Assembly: GCA_030527765.1 (NCBI GenBank)
Contig: JAUNAE010000171.1
Location: 1-7,836 of the forward strand
Length of the DNA: 7,836 bases
Reading direction: 5' to 3'
DNA from: Eubacteriales bacterium
Lineage (GTDB): Bacteria > Bacillota_A > Clostridia > Lachnospirales > Lachnospiraceae
In this document: positions 6,372-7,836 of the stretch, in pieces
Layout: each line of letters begins with the position of its first letter
Position numbering within the stretch: the stretch's first letter is position 1
The notes under the pieces: generated by a model
Databases searched by the model: none
Told to the model about the DNA's origin: nothing
The model's input: only the letters and a program-made list of their open reading frames with translations
Program-made: the position numbers and the translations under genes

Positions 6372-6414
6372 CTAAAAATGTCTTAACAAGCGAGAAATGG
6401 TGCTGATGTGCGCC

Positions 6415-6443
6415 TTTACATATCCGTATCAGAGATATATACT
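6415..6443 (+). promoter_or_regulatory. Promoter of the Y-family polymerase gene
   Basis: TTTACA (6415-6420), a 17-nt spacer and TATACT (6438-6443), each close to the sigma-A consensus. The start is expected near 6450, giving a leader of about 44 nt. An inverted repeat begins at the -10 and a LexA-like box follows the start site, consistent with a tightly repressed gene. Confidence 0.7.
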
Positions 6444-6452
6444 ACCAGTATA
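6438..6452. promoter_or_regulatory. Operator-like inverted repeat at the polymerase -10
   Basis: TATACT (6438-6443), spacer ACC, AGTATA (6447-6452) is a perfect 6-3-6 dyad from the -10 to the expected start site. The enclosing 9-mer TATATACTA (6436-6444) recurs at 6338-6346 over the -10 of the S24 gene. Both are good candidates for binding by that repressor. Confidence 0.5.
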
Positions 6453-6458
6453 GCAAAA

Positions 6459-6472
6459 CGAACAAACATTCG
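6459..6472. promoter_or_regulatory. LexA-type SOS box
   Basis: CGAACAAACATTCG fits the Gram-positive LexA consensus CGAACRNRYGTTYG at 13 of 14 positions, the exception being A for G at position 10. It lies just after the expected polymerase transcription start and 21 nt before the ATG, a normal roadblock position. It implies host LexA control in addition to the local repressor. Confidence 0.7.
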
Positions 6473-6480
6473 AAAATGGA

Positions 6481-6489
6481 AAGGAGGTG
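6481..6489 (+). promoter_or_regulatory. Strong ribosome binding site fixing the polymerase start
   Basis: AAGGAGGTG, with AAGGAGGT ending 5 nt before ATG 6494. It selects 6494 over an in-frame ATG at 6476, which has no such site and would place this sequence inside the coding region. Confidence 0.85.
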
Positions 6490-6493
6490 CCTT

Positions 6494-7744
6494 ATGGACC
6501 GCGTAATCATTCATTCCGATGCCAACTGCTTTTATGCCAGTGTTGAGATGCTGTATCATCCGGAGCTTGCCGGAAAGCCTTTAGCCGTTGGCGGAGATCC
6601 GGAAGCCAGACATGGCATCGTGCTTACGGCAAATTATATTGCGAAGAAGCATGGCGTGAAAACTGGTATGGCATTATGGCAGGCCAGACAGGCATGTCCG
6701 GATATTATTTTTGTTCCTGCACGTATGGATCTGTATCTGAAATTCTCGTCAATGCTCAGAGAAATCTATAGTGAATATACGGACAAGATAGAGCCGTATG
6801 GATGTGATGAAGCTTGGCTGGACATCTCCGACAGTATTTCATTAAAGGGAGATGGTCGCAAGATTGCGGATGAGATCAGTGCCAAAGTAAAAAAGGAGCT
6901 TGGCATTACGGTGAGTGAAGGCATTTCCTGGAATAAGATCTATGCAAAGCTTGGCAGTGACTACAAGAAACCGGATGCTATTACAGAGTTCAATCGTGAA
7001 AATTACAAGGACATGATCTGGAAGCTACCAGCTGCTGATCTGTTGTACGTTGGAAGATCTACAAACAGAACCTTAGCCAAGTATGGTATCCACACGATTG
7101 GCGATCTGGCCAATGCGGATCCTCATTTTCTTCAGAACCAACTGGGGAAGATGGGACTTGTGATTCACGCCTTTGCGAATGGCTGGGATGAATCACCGGT
7201 GGCTGCAGAGGGTTTTGCAGCCCCGATTAAGTCGATTGGGAACAGTACGACAACCCCTCGGGACCTGGAGAATGATCTGGATGTTCAGATTATTTTCATG
7301 GCATTGGCTGAGAGCGTATCGGCCAGACTCAGAAAGCATGGTTTTAAATGCAATACTGTAGCAATCTCCATTCGGGATAATGGTCTTTACCATTTTACAA
7401 GGCAGATGCATCTGCGGGAGCCGACGGATATCACGGATGAGATTATGAAGGCTGCGATGGAGCTGTTCCGTAATCATTATGATTGGTCACATCCGATTCG
7501 AAGTCTTGGTGTCAGAGGCGCTGATCTGGTTACGGCAGATATTCCCGTGCAGATGAGCTTGTTTATGAATGAGGAACGGCGTGCTAAGCAGGAAATGATG
7601 GATAAAGCTGTAGACGAGATCCGGCGACGGTTTGGATATTTCAGTATACAGCGGGCATTTATGTATCAGGATAAGATTTTATCGAAATTGGATGCACAGG
7701 GATCCCACACTGTTCATCCGATAGGTTATTTCAATGGCAGGTGA
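6494..7744 (+). CDS. dinB: Y-family translesion DNA polymerase (DinB/UmuC/UvrX type)
   Basis: A 416-residue error-prone polymerase, copying past damaged bases. IIHSDANCFYASVE (5-18) gives metal ligand D9 and steric gate Y14, which is Phe in E. coli DinB and Tyr in UmuC. YGCDEAWLDIS (102-112) gives the catalytic pair D105 and E106. KIYAKLGSDYKKPDAIT is the palm/thumb signature; VGRSTNRTLAKYGIHTIGDL carries the helix-hairpin-helix thumb. The little-finger domain follows. QMSLF (353-357) is a beta-clamp-binding motif, with a 59-residue tail after it. Length and tail fit UmuC or Bacillus UvrX better than classic DinB (about 350). It is divergent from its probable S24 repressor, carries a LexA box and shares a junction with the next small gene. 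Sampled G+C is about 48%. The family call is firm; the exact symbol is less so, as such genes are usually annotated dinB or as a Y-family polymerase. Confidence 0.93.
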   Translation: MDRVIIHSDANCFYASVEMLYHPELAGKPLAVGGDPEARHGIVLTANYIAKKHGVKTGMALWQARQACPDIIFVPARMDLYLKFSSMLREIYSEYTDKIEPYGCDEAWLDISDSISLKGDGRKIADEISAKVKKELGITVSEGISWNKIYAKLGSDYKKPDAITEFNRENYKDMIWKLPAADLLYVGRSTNRTLAKYGIHTIGDLANADPHFLQNQLGKMGLVIHAFANGWDESPVAAEGFAAPIKSIGNSTTTPRDLENDLDVQIIFMALAESVSARLRKHGFKCNTVAISIRDNGLYHFTRQMHLREPTDITDEIMKAAMELFRNHYDWSHPIRSLGVRGADLVTADIPVQMSLFMNEERRAKQEMMDKAVDEIRRRFGYFSIQRAFMYQDKILSKLDAQGSHTVHPIGYFNGR

Positions 7745-7751
7745 TTAGGTA

Positions 7752-7836
7752 ATGGAATCAAGCAAGGTTTATGTAGAAGTAGTTGCCAGATTTGATAAGG
7801 ACGGAGTCATGATGCCGATGGCTTTTGTCTGGGAAG
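7752..7836 (+). CDS. Start of a small hypothetical gene downstream of the polymerase, cut by the window edge
   Basis: ATG at 7752 follows AGGTGA (7739-7744), which overlaps the polymerase stop codon, with a 7-nt gap, so the two genes are probably translationally coupled. Only 28 codons are visible (MESSKVYVEVVARFDKDG, then MMPMAFVWE). The beta-rich start resembles a small protein I associate with Y-family polymerase genes in Lachnospiraceae, but its function is unknown to me. Its position recalls the small YolD protein beside UvrX in Bacillus, although I see no sequence evidence for that relationship. Confidence 0.75.
   Translation, partial: MESSKVYVEVVARFDKDGVMMPMAFVWE

Noticed and set aside
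5698..6406. Plus-strand reading frames antisense to the S24 repressor gene
   Set aside because: The minus strand encodes clear HTH and S24 motifs; these frames have no ribosome sites or recognisable domains.

Overview
The window reads as a Lachnospiraceae-like Firmicute (Clostridia). The Shine-Dalgarno sites are strong and purine-rich (AAGGAG, AAGGAGGTG). Sampled 60-base lines run from about 30% to 48% G+C. A Gram-positive-type LexA box is present, and several protein families look like those common in gut Clostridia. No tRNA, rRNA, CRISPR array, transposase or integrase is visible.

Layout. Bases 3-5024 hold five consecutive plus-strand genes with short gaps (52, 42, 6 and 42 nt), which look like one operon or islet: (1) the C-terminal part of a coiled-coil protein with a Tudor/SH3-like beta module; (2) a 476-residue protein of unknown function with a central alpha/beta region, a long coiled coil and a HicA-like C-terminus; (3) a small DUF4258/BECR-like protein; (4) an HTH-WYL regulator of the BrxR/CapW general type; (5) a 518-residue protein with an N-terminal SIR2-like NADase domain and an unrecognised C-terminal half. 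A SIR2 NADase, a WYL regulator and RNase-fold-like proteins side by side suggest an anti-phage or abortive-infection locus. That is inference from family knowledge; nothing in the window proves it.

Bases 5025-5312 are non-coding. They hold a degenerate pair of direct repeats carrying iterated AAGCACC-like heptamers, a perfect 12-bp inverted repeat, a weak candidate promoter and a leader hairpin ahead of a 69-residue XRE/Cro-type regulator. A long hairpin terminator at 5537-5590 serves two convergent genes.

Bases 5593-7836 form a DNA-damage module. A HdiR/LexA-like XRE-S24 autoprotease repressor (minus strand) is divergent from a Y-family translesion polymerase, and a small downstream gene is cut by the window edge. 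The 190-bp divergent control region has a good promoter for each side. The same 9-mer (TATATACTA) overlaps both -10 boxes, an inverted repeat starts at the polymerase -10, and a near-consensus LexA box lies just after the expected polymerase start site. This suggests control by the local self-cleaving repressor and also by host LexA.
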